Assembly: GCA_018432315.1 (NCBI GenBank) | Contig: JAHDLB010000002.1 | Coordinates: 186,001-250,000, forward strand | Length of the DNA: 64,000 bases | Direction of reading: 5' to 3' | Origin: Anaerolineae bacterium | GTDB lineage: Bacteria > Chloroflexota > Anaerolineae > Aggregatilineales > Aggregatilineaceae | Shown: piece after piece, positions 45,437 to 56,671 of the stretch | How positions within the stretch are numbered: position 1 is the stretch's first letter | How the letters are laid out: every line of letters begins with the position of its first letter | The notes under the pieces: generated by a model | Database searches by the model: none | What the model saw: only the letters and a program-made list of their open reading frames with translations | What the model was told of the DNA's origin: nothing | Made by a program: the position numbers and the translations under genes

Positions 45437-46873
45437 TTACTTCTTCTTGCCGCCGTTGTTGCTCTTGTCCTTGGTCTGGCCGGGAGGGCCGCCCAGTGGG
45501 TGATCGTTCGGCGGGCCGCCGGCGTTGCCGTTATCGTTGACCTTGTCTTTGTTCTGGCCGGGAGGGCCGCCCAACGGGTGACCGTTCGCGTTGCCGTTAT
45601 TGCTGGGAGCGCTGGCCGGAGCGACATCGACGATCTCGCCGTCACCCTCGCCGGTGTCGGCATCGTCATCCTCGTCGATCACGTCGCCCTTCTTGACCTT
45701 CTTCTCTTTCTGCTGCGCGGAGATCACGCGGCCCATTGCCAGGCTGCTCGGGTGCACGTCGTAAGCCTGCTTGATCGTGCCCCAGCCCGCGCCGCTGGCG
45801 AACTCGTCGAGCACCGCCTGGGCGCTCAAGCCGTCGACCTGTTCGGCCAGCAGCAGCGCCTGGGCGATGTCGCCGAAGCCGAATCCCTGGCAGTGCCACG
45901 ACATGATCGTCTCGTATTCGACGCCGAACTCGGTCGCCAGCGCCATGCCTACCGGGTGGGGAGTGGCCCCGACACACACGTTGTCGCCATCCTCGAAGTC
46001 GGAATCGCACGCGTTGCCGATACCGTCACCGTCGGCGTCGGCCTGGTCGGGGTTGGCGACCAACGGGCAGTTGTCCATGCTGTCGACGAAACCGTCGCCG
46101 TCCGTGTCGATCAGGTCCCCGTCGCAGGCGTCGCCGACACCGTCTTCATCGGCGTCTTCCTGGTCCGGGTTGGGGACGAGCGGGCAGTTGTCCAGGCTGT
46201 CGGAGATGCCGTCCTCGTCCGTGTCGAGGAAGTCCGGATCGCAGGCGTCACCGATGCCGTCCGCGTCAGTGTCTTCCTGGTCCGGGTTATAGACCTCGGG
46301 GCAGTTGTCCAGCGTATCCTCGACGCCGTCGCTGTCCATGTCGTCGAAGTCCGGATCGCAGACGTCGCCCACGCCGTCCCCGTCAGCATCGGCCTGGTCC
46401 GGGTTGTAGATCAGCGGGCAGTTGTCGACCGCGTCCAGCAGGCCATCTTCATCGGTGTCGATCAGGTCCGGATCGCAGGCGTCGCCGATGCCGTCACCGT
46501 CGGTATCGGTCTGGTCCGGGTTGGCGACCTCGGGGCAGTTGTCATCGTCCCCGACGAGCCCGTCGCCGTCCGGATCATCGGCCATCACCAGGCTAACCGT
46601 CTGGATGGTATCGTCCGGCAGCAGGTAGCCGGTGATCGTCACCACGTCGCCCAGGTTGAGCGAAGCCGGGCTGAACACGCCCGCCGGGTGAACCCAGACG
46701 CCGCTCACCAGGATGAGATCGGGCTGAAGCAGCTCAACCGTCCCGGTGAACTCGACCAGCGTCTCGTCGCCGCCATCATCCTGGGCGACCGCCGTGCCGG
46801 ACGGCATCAGGCCGAACGCCACCAGGGCCGCCAGCAGGACGAACAGAGGTACAAGGGTGAGCTTTCTATGCAT
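45437..46873 (-). CDS. Secreted thrombospondin type-3 repeat protein
   Basis: 478 residues. Signal peptide (~1-31, ending TAVAQ); a DUF5666-like small beta domain ([20 protein letters not shown]...); then about seven calcium-binding thrombospondin type-3 repeats ([26 protein letters not shown]), whose Asp-rich loops and paired Cys bind Ca2+; then a helical Cys-poor domain (~310-390); and a low-complexity tail with two copies of [13 protein letters not shown]. It should be an extracellular, calcium-stiffened stalk protein. AAAGGAG lies nine bases before the ATG. Confidence 0.85.
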   Translation of the reverse strand: MHRKLTLVPLFVLLAALVAFGLMPSGTAVAQDDGGDETLVEFTGTVELLQPDLILVSGVWVHPAGVFSPASLNLGDVVTITGYLLPDDTIQTVSLVMADDPDGDGLVGDDDNCPEVANPDQTDTDGDGIGDACDPDLIDTDEDGLLDAVDNCPLIYNPDQADADGDGVGDVCDPDFDDMDSDGVEDTLDNCPEVYNPDQEDTDADGIGDACDPDFLDTDEDGISDSLDNCPLVPNPDQEDADEDGVGDACDGDLIDTDGDGFVDSMDNCPLVANPDQADADGDGIGNACDSDFEDGDNVCVGATPHPVGMALATEFGVEYETIMSWHCQGFGFGDIAQALLLAEQVDGLSAQAVLDEFASGAGWGTIKQAYDVHPSSLAMGRVISAQQKEKKVKKGDVIDEDDDADTGEGDGEIVDVAPASAPSNNGNANGHPLGGPPGQNKDKVNDNGNAGGPPNDHPLGGPPGQTKDKSNNGGKKK

Positions 46874-46917
46874 CGCGGTATTCTCCTTTGTTGCAAAGGC
46901 TTTGTAAGGTATACCGC

Positions 46918-46966
46918 AAAACAGCCCGCAATATTCGCTAGTACTTTGGGACCATGTTACGGGCTG
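46918..46966 (-). terminator. Possible terminator of the HerA-like gene
   Basis: A 7-bp stem (46922-46928 with 46960-46966) with a long 31-base loop and T4 on the minus strand (46918-46921). It lies 20 bases after the stop codon. The long loop makes it doubtful. Confidence 0.45.
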
Positions 46967-46986
46967 CGAGCCGCGAATGCTGTTTC

Positions 46987-49686
<2,700 letters not shown>

Positions 49687-49826
49687 GGGATCCCTTGCCT
49701 TTGGGTGCTAACCGTCGATAGTGCACCAATGGTAGCACGGATTTTCTAGTATTAGAAGTCCGTTTAAAATTCCGGCCCGCAGCACCCCGCCATCCGCCAA
49801 GGCCGTACACTATACAGACCACCTAG

Positions 49827-51644
49827 ATGAGGAAGCGACATTTGCGCCCCGATACCCATTCCATCCCCTCGACCGAGTTCGCCGGCGCGCGGTCCCAGTA
49901 CCGGCGCCTGCTGCGCTATCTCGGCCCGTACAAGGGCCGCCTGATCATCGGGCTGGGCGGGCGCATGATGGCGTCCGGCATGTTCTTGCTGCTGCCCGCC
50001 GTCGTGCGCGACGTCGTCGATTCCGTGCTGGCGAACAAGGACATGGCCCAGCTCAACCAGATCACGCTGCTGTTGATCGGGGCGGTGGTCGTGCTCACCA
50101 TCGGCTCGATCATCGGCAACTACCACATCAACTACGTGGGCGAGCGGATCGTGGTCGACCTGCGGCGCGAGCTGTACGGGCACCTGCACACGTTGTCGGT
50201 CAAGTTCTTCGCCACGCGGCGCGTCGGCGAGCTGGTCAGCCGCATGTCCAGCGACGTGACCGTGATGCGCCAACTGCTGACCGAGAACCTCACGCGGCTG
50301 ATCCGGCACACGCTGACCATTGTGGCGGGCATCGCGATCATGATCGTGCTCAACTGGCGGCTGACGGCGTTCATCGTGATCAGCACGCCGGTGGTCGCGT
50401 TTCTGGGCGTCATCGTGACCCGCTTCTCGCGGCGGGGCAGCCTGCTGGTCCGCGACGAGCTGGCGAACGCGACGGTCGTGGCCGAAGAAGCGCTGTACAA
50501 CGTGCGCGAGGTCAAGAGCTTCGTCCGCGAGGACTACGAAACGGGCCGCTACAACAACGCCATCGAGCGCGCGTTTCAGGCGGCGCTGCGGCTGCTGCAG
50601 ATTCGCGCCGTGGTCAGCCCGACGGTCAGCCTGATGTTCGTGGTCAACATCGCGCTGATTCTGTGGTACGGCGGGCGCGAGGTCATCAACGACCGCCTGA
50701 CCGGCGGCGAGCTGGTCGCCTTCCTGGTCTACGTGACGGTGATCGGGCAGATGTCCTCCGAGCTGAGCTGGCTGTATACCCAGCTTCAAGAGTCGCTGGG
50801 CGCCACGCAGCGCATCTTCGAGCTGCTGGACACGGCGCCCGACCTGCACGATGCGCCGGGCGCGCGCGTCCTGGATCGCGTCGAGGGGCGGATCACGTTC
50901 GACGACGTGAGCTTCACCTACGACGAAGACGAGGAGCCCGTGCTGGAAGACATCGACCTGGACATCGCGCCGGGCGAGATCATCGCGCTGGTGGGGCCGA
51001 GCGGCGCGGGCAAGAGCACCATGTTCAACCTGATTCCGCGCTTCTACGACGTGACACGCGGCGCGCTGCGCGTCGACGGCTGGGACGTGCGCGAGGTCAC
51101 GCAAGAGAGCCTGCGCGAGCAGATCGGCATCGTCCCGCAGGAAACGCTGCTGTTCGGCGGCACCATCCGCGAGAACATCCTCTACGGGCGGCTCGGCGCC
51201 ACCGATGACGAGATGATCGCCGCCGCCGAGGCGGCCAACGCGCACAGCTTCATCGCGCAGCTTCCACGCGGCTATGACACCATCGTCGGCGAACGCGGCA
51301 TCCGGCTCAGCGGCGGGCAGCGCCAGCGCGTCGCCATCGCCCGCGCCATCCTCAAGGACCCGCGCATCCTGCTGCTGGACGAGGCGACGTCCAGCCTGGA
51401 CAACGAGAGCGAGCTGCTGGTGCAGGAAGCGCTGGAGCGCCTGATGCAGAACCGGACGACGGTCATCATCGCCCACCGGCTGAGCACGGTCCGTATCGCG
51501 CACCGCATCGCCGTACTGGACCGGGGCCGGATCGTCGAGCTGGGCACGCACGACGAGCTGATGAGCCTGGGCGGGCTGTACGCGCGGCTGTACGAGATGC
51601 AGTTCCGCGCCCAGGAGCGCGACGCGCTGACCGGTGTGGTGTGA
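49827..51644 (+). CDS. ABC exporter half-transporter (MsbA/LipA-like)
   Basis: 605 residues. A six-helix type-1 exporter domain (~30-330) is fused to an ATPase: Walker A GPSGAGKST (~390), Q-loop in VPQET, signature LSGGQRQR (~494), Walker B ILLLDEATSSLD (~515), H-loop IAHRLST. It should act as a homodimer that exports lipids, drugs or peptides; the sequence does not tell which. It has no partner half-transporter next to it. TATACA lies just before the ATG, so this mRNA could also be nearly leaderless. Confidence 0.92.
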   Translation: MRKRHLRPDTHSIPSTEFAGARSQYRRLLRYLGPYKGRLIIGLGGRMMASGMFLLLPAVVRDVVDSVLANKDMAQLNQITLLLIGAVVVLTIGSIIGNYHINYVGERIVVDLRRELYGHLHTLSVKFFATRRVGELVSRMSSDVTVMRQLLTENLTRLIRHTLTIVAGIAIMIVLNWRLTAFIVISTPVVAFLGVIVTRFSRRGSLLVRDELANATVVAEEALYNVREVKSFVREDYETGRYNNAIERAFQAALRLLQIRAVVSPTVSLMFVVNIALILWYGGREVINDRLTGGELVAFLVYVTVIGQMSSELSWLYTQLQESLGATQRIFELLDTAPDLHDAPGARVLDRVEGRITFDDVSFTYDEDEEPVLEDIDLDIAPGEIIALVGPSGAGKSTMFNLIPRFYDVTRGALRVDGWDVREVTQESLREQIGIVPQETLLFGGTIRENILYGRLGATDDEMIAAAEAANAHSFIAQLPRGYDTIVGERGIRLSGGQRQRVAIARAILKDPRILLLDEATSSLDNESELLVQEALERLMQNRTTVIIAHRLSTVRIAHRIAVLDRGRIVELGTHDELMSLGGLYARLYEMQFRAQERDALTGVV

Positions 51645-51750
51645 GCGATCCCTCCCCGGCGCGGCCCGTTTTTGCCAGCGGCGCGGGCGCTGGTAGACTC
51701 GGACGCTATCGGTGGTTGGCACGTCACGGCAACGGGTGCGCGGCAGCGGT

Positions 51751-52722
51751 ATGAAGAAGCTGATCAGACTGGCAGGGATCCTCGCGTGGAGCGCCGCGCT
51801 GCTCGCGCCCGTCCCGGCGCGCGCCCAGGGCGACGAAGGCTGGCTGCTGGAGCAGATCAACGGGCTGCGGGCGAGCGTCGGGGTGCCGCCCTACGCGCTC
51901 AACGCCCAGCTCAACGCCGCAGCGGCCCAACACAGCGCCTACATGGCCGAGACGTGCGACGTCTCGCACACCGAGGCGAACGGCTCGCGCCCCATCGACC
52001 GCGCCCGCGCCAACGGTTACACCGGAAGCTGGATCAGCGAGAATATCTACGGCAGCAGCCGGGCGCAGGTCACCGACGCGTGGGCGTTCTGGACCACTTC
52101 GACGATTCACTACAACGGGCTGGTCAACACCAACACCAACGAGGTCGGCATCGGGGCCGTGTCCGGCGAATGTGGGAACTACTTCACGCTGGTGTTCGGC
52201 CACCGGCCCGACGTGACCGCGCCGCCCGCGCCACCGCCGCCGCCGGAGCCGCCCGCCCCGGAACCGGGCGCGGATGAGGACGAGCCGGAACAGGCCGTCG
52301 CCGCCGCGCCGCCGCCCACCCAGGCGCCCTACGTCCCGCCGCCGCCCTCGCGCACGCCCACGCCGACGATCCCCACGCTGACGCCCTCGGCCACCTGGAC
52401 GATCACGCCCACGCGCACCCCCACACCGACCGGCACGGTCCAACCCGCCACGGCGACTCCGCTGGTGCTGCCGACCGTGGCCGCCCAGGGCGCCCCATCG
52501 ACCCGCGTGGCGGTGGCCGCATCGCCCACCGGCGAGCCGGTGACGGTCGCACGCACCCCATCCGGCACGCCCGCCGCGCAGCCGGTCGCCGTGGCCCAGG
52601 CAGCAGCGAGCGCCTCGGCGGGCGGCAGATTCGACATCCGCGACCTGATCCCGTTTGCGCTGGTCGGGCAGGTGGCGCTGATCGGAATCGCCGGATTGGC
52701 CTATTTCCGCCGCGGGCGGTAG
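51751..52722 (+). CDS. CAP-domain secreted protein, C-terminally anchored
   Basis: 323 residues. Signal peptide (~1-28), then a CAP/SCP domain (LLEQINGLRASVGVPPY, SAYMAETCDVSHTEANG, and ISENIYG) with the conserved His/Glu pair of the family in VSHTE and SENIYG, then a long Pro/Thr linker (SRTPTPTIPTLTPSATW) and a C-terminal membrane helix (~298-318). CAP proteins bind sterols, lipids or peptidoglycan, or act as secreted proteases, so the role is open. Started at the ATG at 51751. Confidence 0.85.
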   Translation: MKKLIRLAGILAWSAALLAPVPARAQGDEGWLLEQINGLRASVGVPPYALNAQLNAAAAQHSAYMAETCDVSHTEANGSRPIDRARANGYTGSWISENIYGSSRAQVTDAWAFWTTSTIHYNGLVNTNTNEVGIGAVSGECGNYFTLVFGHRPDVTAPPAPPPPPEPPAPEPGADEDEPEQAVAAAPPPTQAPYVPPPPSRTPTPTIPTLTPSATWTITPTRTPTPTGTVQPATATPLVLPTVAAQGAPSTRVAVAASPTGEPVTVARTPSGTPAAQPVAVAQAAASASAGGRFDIRDLIPFALVGQVALIGIAGLAYFRRGR

Positions 52723-52771
52723 GGTATACTCTGTCTGATTCTGTGCGAGATTGCCTATCCACGGGGGAGCC

Positions 52772-53803
52772 ATGCCCGACTCAGATCCCACTTACGTGCT
52801 GATCACCGTGCCGTTCGATGAGGAAACGCTCGCCACGTTCCGCACCGTGTCGGACCGGGTGGAGATCCTCTACCATCCGACCGAACAGGCCCGCGACGTG
52901 CCCGAGGACGTGTGGGCGAATGCCGAAGTGCTCTACACGCTGAATACCGTCCCTGAGCCGTCGCTGGCGCCCCAACTGCGCTGGATTCACGCCCACAGCG
53001 CCGGCGTGGATCACCTGCTCGACCAGCCGGTGATCCAGACGGAAGGCGTGCTGCTCAGCTCGTCGAGCGGCATCCACGCGACCAACATCGCGGAATACGT
53101 GTTCATGATGATGCTCGCCTTCGGGCACCGCCTGCCGACCATGCTGCGCTTCCAGGCCGAGGCCCACTGGCCGGACGAAGGACGCTTCCGGCTGTTCATG
53201 CCGCGCGAGCTGCGCGGGAGCACGATCGGCATCGTGGGCTACGGCAGCCTGGGCCGCGAGATCGCCCGGCTGGCGTTCCTGTTTGGCATGGAAGTGCTCG
53301 CCTCCAAGCGCGACGTGCGCCAACCCGCCGACCCGGACGGGTACGTGCTGCCCGGCACCGGCGACCCGGATGGCAGCTTCTTCCACCGGCTCTACCCGCC
53401 CGAGGCGCTGGTGTCGATGGTGCGCGAGTGCGATTTCGTGGTGCTGACCGTGCCGCTGACCGAATCCACGCGGATGATGTTCGGCGCGGACGTGTTCGCC
53501 GCGATGAAAGAGACGGCCTACCTGATCAACGTGGCGCGGGGCGGCATCGTCGACGAGGCGGCGCTGTTGGACGCGCTGCAAACCGGCCAGATCGCCGGGG
53601 CCGCGATGGACGTGTTCGAGGCCGAGCCGCTGCCCGCCGACAACCCGCTGTGGAAACAGCCCAACATGATCATCAGCCCGCACATTTCGGGCAACACCGC
53701 CGACTACAACGACAAGGCCGCTGCGCTGTTCGTCGAAAACCTGGGGCGCTACCTGGCCCGCAAGGACCTGCTCAACCTGGTCGACCGCACGCGGGGCTAT
53801 TGA
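52772..53803 (+). CDS. D-2-hydroxyacid dehydrogenase family protein
   Basis: 343 residues. The NAD-binding motif GIVGYGSLGREIARLAF (~154-170), the conserved Arg of NVARGGIVDEAAL, Glu of FEAEPLP and His of SPHISGNT form the usual catalytic Arg-Glu-His set. The family reduces 2-keto acids to D-2-hydroxy acids with NADH. No companion gene identifies the substrate. GGGGGAG stands close before the ATG, which argues against the ATG 21 bases further upstream. Confidence 0.92.
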   Translation: MPDSDPTYVLITVPFDEETLATFRTVSDRVEILYHPTEQARDVPEDVWANAEVLYTLNTVPEPSLAPQLRWIHAHSAGVDHLLDQPVIQTEGVLLSSSSGIHATNIAEYVFMMMLAFGHRLPTMLRFQAEAHWPDEGRFRLFMPRELRGSTIGIVGYGSLGREIARLAFLFGMEVLASKRDVRQPADPDGYVLPGTGDPDGSFFHRLYPPEALVSMVRECDFVVLTVPLTESTRMMFGADVFAAMKETAYLINVARGGIVDEAALLDALQTGQIAGAAMDVFEAEPLPADNPLWKQPNMIISPHISGNTADYNDKAAALFVENLGRYLARKDLLNLVDRTRGY

Positions 53804-53884
53804 GGCTGCAACCGGGTGGGGCTATTTTCGTAGTATAGTGTAGATAGAATCGGAAATCGTTTAGCTGAGTGAGGATGGAGCGTA

Positions 53885-54178
53885 ATGGTCAAGCGAAAAG
53901 AGACACCCGAGGCCGCCGCCGAGGCTGCCAAGCCGAAATCGCCGCTGTCGGCGTTCGTCGAGCACCAGACCGCCGCGCTGGAACAGACCGGCAAGGCGTT
54001 CGCGTCGCTGCTGCCGGAGAAATTCCGCGAGCACACCAACCGCGCCCTGGAAGAGGGCCGGGCCGGCTGGGAAGCCCTGTTCGACGGCATCATCGATGGC
54101 GTTGAGCGCGGGCTGGACAAGCTGCGCAGCACCCCGTCGGAGGACGAGCCGAATAAGGTCAAGGTCGAGGTCGAATAA
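53885..54178 (+). CDS. Small charged helical protein, phasin-like
   Basis: 97 residues, charged and helical (AFVEHQTAALEQTGKAFASL, HTNRALEEGRAGWEALFDGI), with a long acidic/basic C-terminus. The amphipathic helix pattern and 'GIIDGVERGLDKL' resemble phasin or gas-vesicle-like coat helices, but I cannot place it in a family. GGATGGAG precedes the ATG; TATAGT upstream is a possible -10 box. Confidence 0.6.
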   Translation: MVKRKETPEAAAEAAKPKSPLSAFVEHQTAALEQTGKAFASLLPEKFREHTNRALEEGRAGWEALFDGIIDGVERGLDKLRSTPSEDEPNKVKVEVE

Positions 54179-54238
54179 GCCGCGTCCGGCGTTCACAAAC
54201 AGTATCTCGACAGCATCTCGAAAACACTCAAACAAGCA

Positions 54239-54278
54239 AAAAAGAGAATGCCCTGTGTCGTTGATGGCACAGGGCATT
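54239..54278 (-). terminator. Intrinsic terminator of the cold-shock gene
   Basis: A perfect 11-bp stem (54247-54257 with 54268-54278), 10-base loop, then on the minus strand TTCTCTTTTTT (T6 at 54239-54244). It lies 33 bases after the stop codon. Confidence 0.85.
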
Positions 54279-54311
54279 GTGTTTAGCTGCGGTATTGTGT
54301 GGATCGAGAAC

Positions 54312-54524
54312 CTAGTTGAGCCGCATCACTTCGCTGGCCTGCGGGCCTTTGGGGCCCTCAGTGATCGAGAATTCGACTCGTTCGCCTTCCTCCAGGTTGC
54401 GGTAGCCTTCGCCGACGATGGCGCTGTAGTGTACGAATACGTCGGGGCCGGTTTCCGGCTGGATAAAGCCGTAGCCCTTCTGCGAGTTGAACCATTTGAC
54501 GACGCCAGTAAGACGCTCTGACAT
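54312..54524 (-). CDS. Cold-shock domain protein (CspA family)
   Basis: 70 residues. The RNA-binding motifs RNP1 (KGYGFIQ) and RNP2 (DVFVHYSAI) are intact, and GVVKWFNSQ is typical. CSD proteins melt RNA secondary structure and can prevent termination at hairpins. The ATG at 54524 follows GGAG. The promoter at 54709-54681 gives a leader of ~150 bases, as long as the well-known cold-shock leaders, and that leader contains a terminator-like hairpin. Confidence 0.95.
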   Translation of the reverse strand: MSERLTGVVKWFNSQKGYGFIQPETGPDVFVHYSAIVGEGYRNLEEGERVEFSITEGPKGPQASEVMRLN

Positions 54525-54591
54525 GTTTGGGGACTCCTTCTGCCCACTTTCAGGATCACGATCTACGTGGGATGGGTGTTGCGGAAGGGCG

Positions 54592-54631
54592 AAAAAAAAC
54601 ACCCGGTGCGTTGTTCTTGCTACACCGGATG
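54592..54631 (-). terminator. Attenuator-like hairpin in the cold-shock gene leader
   Basis: A 9-bp stem with one G-U pair (54623-54631 with 54600-54608) and a 14-base loop, followed on the minus strand by T8 (54599-54592). It sits between the promoter and the ATG, with the T tract ending 67 bases before the start codon. ACCGG at 54650-54646 can pair with CCGGT at 54628-54624, the left arm, and would then block the terminator. Confidence 0.75.
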
Positions 54632-54680
54632 CCTTACTTTTCGTGCCGGTACTGCAAACAACCTGCTCCACACACATCAA

Positions 54681-54709
54681 ATTGTAGTATAGCTTTTATA
54701 GCTTGTCAA
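54681..54709 (-). promoter_or_regulatory. Consensus promoter of the cold-shock gene
   Basis: TTGACA (54709-54704), a 17-base spacer and TACAAT (54686-54681). Transcription should start near 54674. Confidence 0.82.
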
Positions 54710-54775
54710 ACAAAGTTGTGACGTACTGTTGTAACCCATTTTCCACAACAACATGAGCCTCACCACGCGGCGCGC

Positions 54776-56671
54776 TCAGCTCGACAGGCCGCTGAGCAGC
54801 ACGCGCAAAAACACCAGCCCCGCCAGCCCCAGGCCGACCAGGCTCAACGTGTGCTCGCCCGCGCTGTACAGGATCGCGCTGGTGACCGCCAGCCCGGTGA
54901 ACAGCACCGCCCCGGCCAGCCGGTGAACCGCCGCGCTCAACTGGCGCGCCTCGTGCTGGGACTCCGGCGTGGGGGCGACGCGAACCGTGATCTCGCCCCG
55001 GTCGGCGCGGCGCAGCACGCTGTCGGCCAGCGCGGGAAGCTGAGCCGTGCGCAGGGCCACGTCCAGCCCGGTTTCCAGCGCGGACTCGACGTGCTCGGCG
55101 GTCAGCAGGGCGCGCAGCGTCTCCGGGCGCAGCAGGTCGCGCGGCCTGAAGCCGAACCCCATCACCGCCGGGAGCGCGTCCCCGTCCTCGGCGACCAGCG
55201 TCATCACGAAGGGCAGCACCTCGCGCCAGGGATCGAAATCCGGATCGAGGCCGGTGCACATCCCGAACAGGATGCCCACCGCGCGCATCAGGTAGAGGAA
55301 GTCCTGCGGGACCTGGAACGGCAGCGAAAACAGCAGGTCGCTGAACTCGCGGCCCAGCGACGTGATCTCCGAGAACGACAGCCCGCTGATCTGGGCCATG
55401 TTCATGCCCCACACCCGGTCGAAGGCGGCGCGGCTGGCCTGCTCGATCCGGTCCAGGTCCGCGCCGGGCAGCAGGATCCCCAGCCGCTGGTACGACTCGA
55501 CCAGCCGGCGCGCGTCGCGCGTGGTCAGCGCGATGAGCGTCTCGCGCAGCCCTTCCGCGATCTCCGGCGTCAGGTGGCCGGCCATCCCGAAGTCGACGAA
55601 GATCAGGTAGAACGGGCGGCCCAGCAGCGGCGTCCCGTTGGCGTGATGTCCGACGGGCGCGGCGGTGTCCGGCGGCAGCGGGTAGACGAACAGGTTGCCG
55701 GGGTGAGGGTCGGCGTGGAAGAAGCGCTTGACGAACACCATCCACAGGTAGGTGGCGATCAACCGGCGAGCGACGTCGCGCCGGGCGATGCCCGCCGCCG
55801 CGATCGCGGCGTAGTCGGTGATCTTGATCGCCGTCACGTCTTCGAGCGTGACGACGCGCGGCGTGCTCAGCTCGCGGTACAGCCGGGGAATGTAGATCCC
55901 GCCGTCGCGGGCGAACAACTCGGCGAACGCCTCGGCGTGATCGGCTTCCTGGCAGTAGTTCAGCTCCTCCCACAACACGGCGCTGAACTCGTCCAGCAGG
56001 GCCGGGACGTTGGCGCGGCGGCGGATCAGCGGGATGCGCATCAGCCAGCGGGCCACCACTTCCAGCGCCTTGAGGTCGGTGTGCACCAGCGTGCCGATGC
56101 CGGGCCGCTGCACCTTCACGACCACGCGCGTGCCGTCCGGCAGCCGGGCGCGGTGGGCCTGCCCCAGCGAAGCCGCCGCGGTCGGCGCCGGGTCGAGCCA
56201 GTCGAAACGCTCGTCGACCGGGCCAAGCTCCTCTTCCAGCCGCGCGCGGATCACGTCGAACGGCACGCCGGGGACCTCATCCTGCAGGCTCGCCAGCTCC
56301 TGGATCACTTCCGGCGGCAGGATGTCCATGCGGCTGGAGATGAACTGGCCGAGCTTGATCATCACGCCGCCCATCGCCACGGCCATCCCGCGAAAGTCGC
56401 GCGCCCAGCGACGCATCCGGCCCGAGCGCCCGCGCCCGACCGTGCCCTCGCCCAGCACGCGCCGCAGGACCAGCTCCCAGGCGAAGATGCGCGCCATCAG
56501 CCATCCGGCAAACCACAGCGTGCGCCGGTAGCGCCACCAGTCGATTCGATAGCGACCGGCCCCGGCGGCGAGTCCGGCGGCGGGTTGGGTGTCCGCCGGG
56601 TTGTCGGGTGGCGCGGCCCGGTCAGTCACTCGCGAAGTGGATGCGAAGCCGGGATTGCTCGAATCGGGCAT
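54776..56671 (-). CDS. UbiB/ABC1-type atypical kinase
   Basis: 631 residues. The family motifs are all present: KLGQ (KxGQ, in MIKLGQFISSR), the Ala-rich loop AAASLGQAHRA in place of the protein-kinase Gly loop, the catalytic Lys in VVVKVQRPG, the Glu/Asp of ELNYCQEADHAEAF, HADPHPGN, and DFGMAG. Two hydrophobic helices at the end anchor it in the membrane. UbiB proteins are ATPases linked to quinone or isoprenoid lipid handling. The ATG at 56671 overlaps the ArsA gene by 50 bases; a GTG at 56629 (8-base overlap) is an equally possible start. No quinone-synthesis gene is adjacent. Confidence 0.9.
   Translation of the reverse strand: MPDSSNPGFASTSRVTDRAAPPDNPADTQPAAGLAAGAGRYRIDWWRYRRTLWFAGWLMARIFAWELVLRRVLGEGTVGRGRSGRMRRWARDFRGMAVAMGGVMIKLGQFISSRMDILPPEVIQELASLQDEVPGVPFDVIRARLEEELGPVDERFDWLDPAPTAAASLGQAHRARLPDGTRVVVKVQRPGIGTLVHTDLKALEVVARWLMRIPLIRRRANVPALLDEFSAVLWEELNYCQEADHAEAFAELFARDGGIYIPRLYRELSTPRVVTLEDVTAIKITDYAAIAAAGIARRDVARRLIATYLWMVFVKRFFHADPHPGNLFVYPLPPDTAAPVGHHANGTPLLGRPFYLIFVDFGMAGHLTPEIAEGLRETLIALTTRDARRLVESYQRLGILLPGADLDRIEQASRAAFDRVWGMNMAQISGLSFSEITSLGREFSDLLFSLPFQVPQDFLYLMRAVGILFGMCTGLDPDFDPWREVLPFVMTLVAEDGDALPAVMGFGFRPRDLLRPETLRALLTAEHVESALETGLDVALRTAQLPALADSVLRRADRGEITVRVAPTPESQHEARQLSAAVHRLAGAVLFTGLAVTSAILYSAGEHTLSLVGLGLAGLVFLRVLLSGLSS

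Noticed and set aside
46020-46560. Regularly spaced DNA repeats resembling a CRISPR array
   Set aside because: They are codon-periodic thrombospondin type-3 repeats within a secreted protein; no constant repeat or unique spacers and no cas genes.
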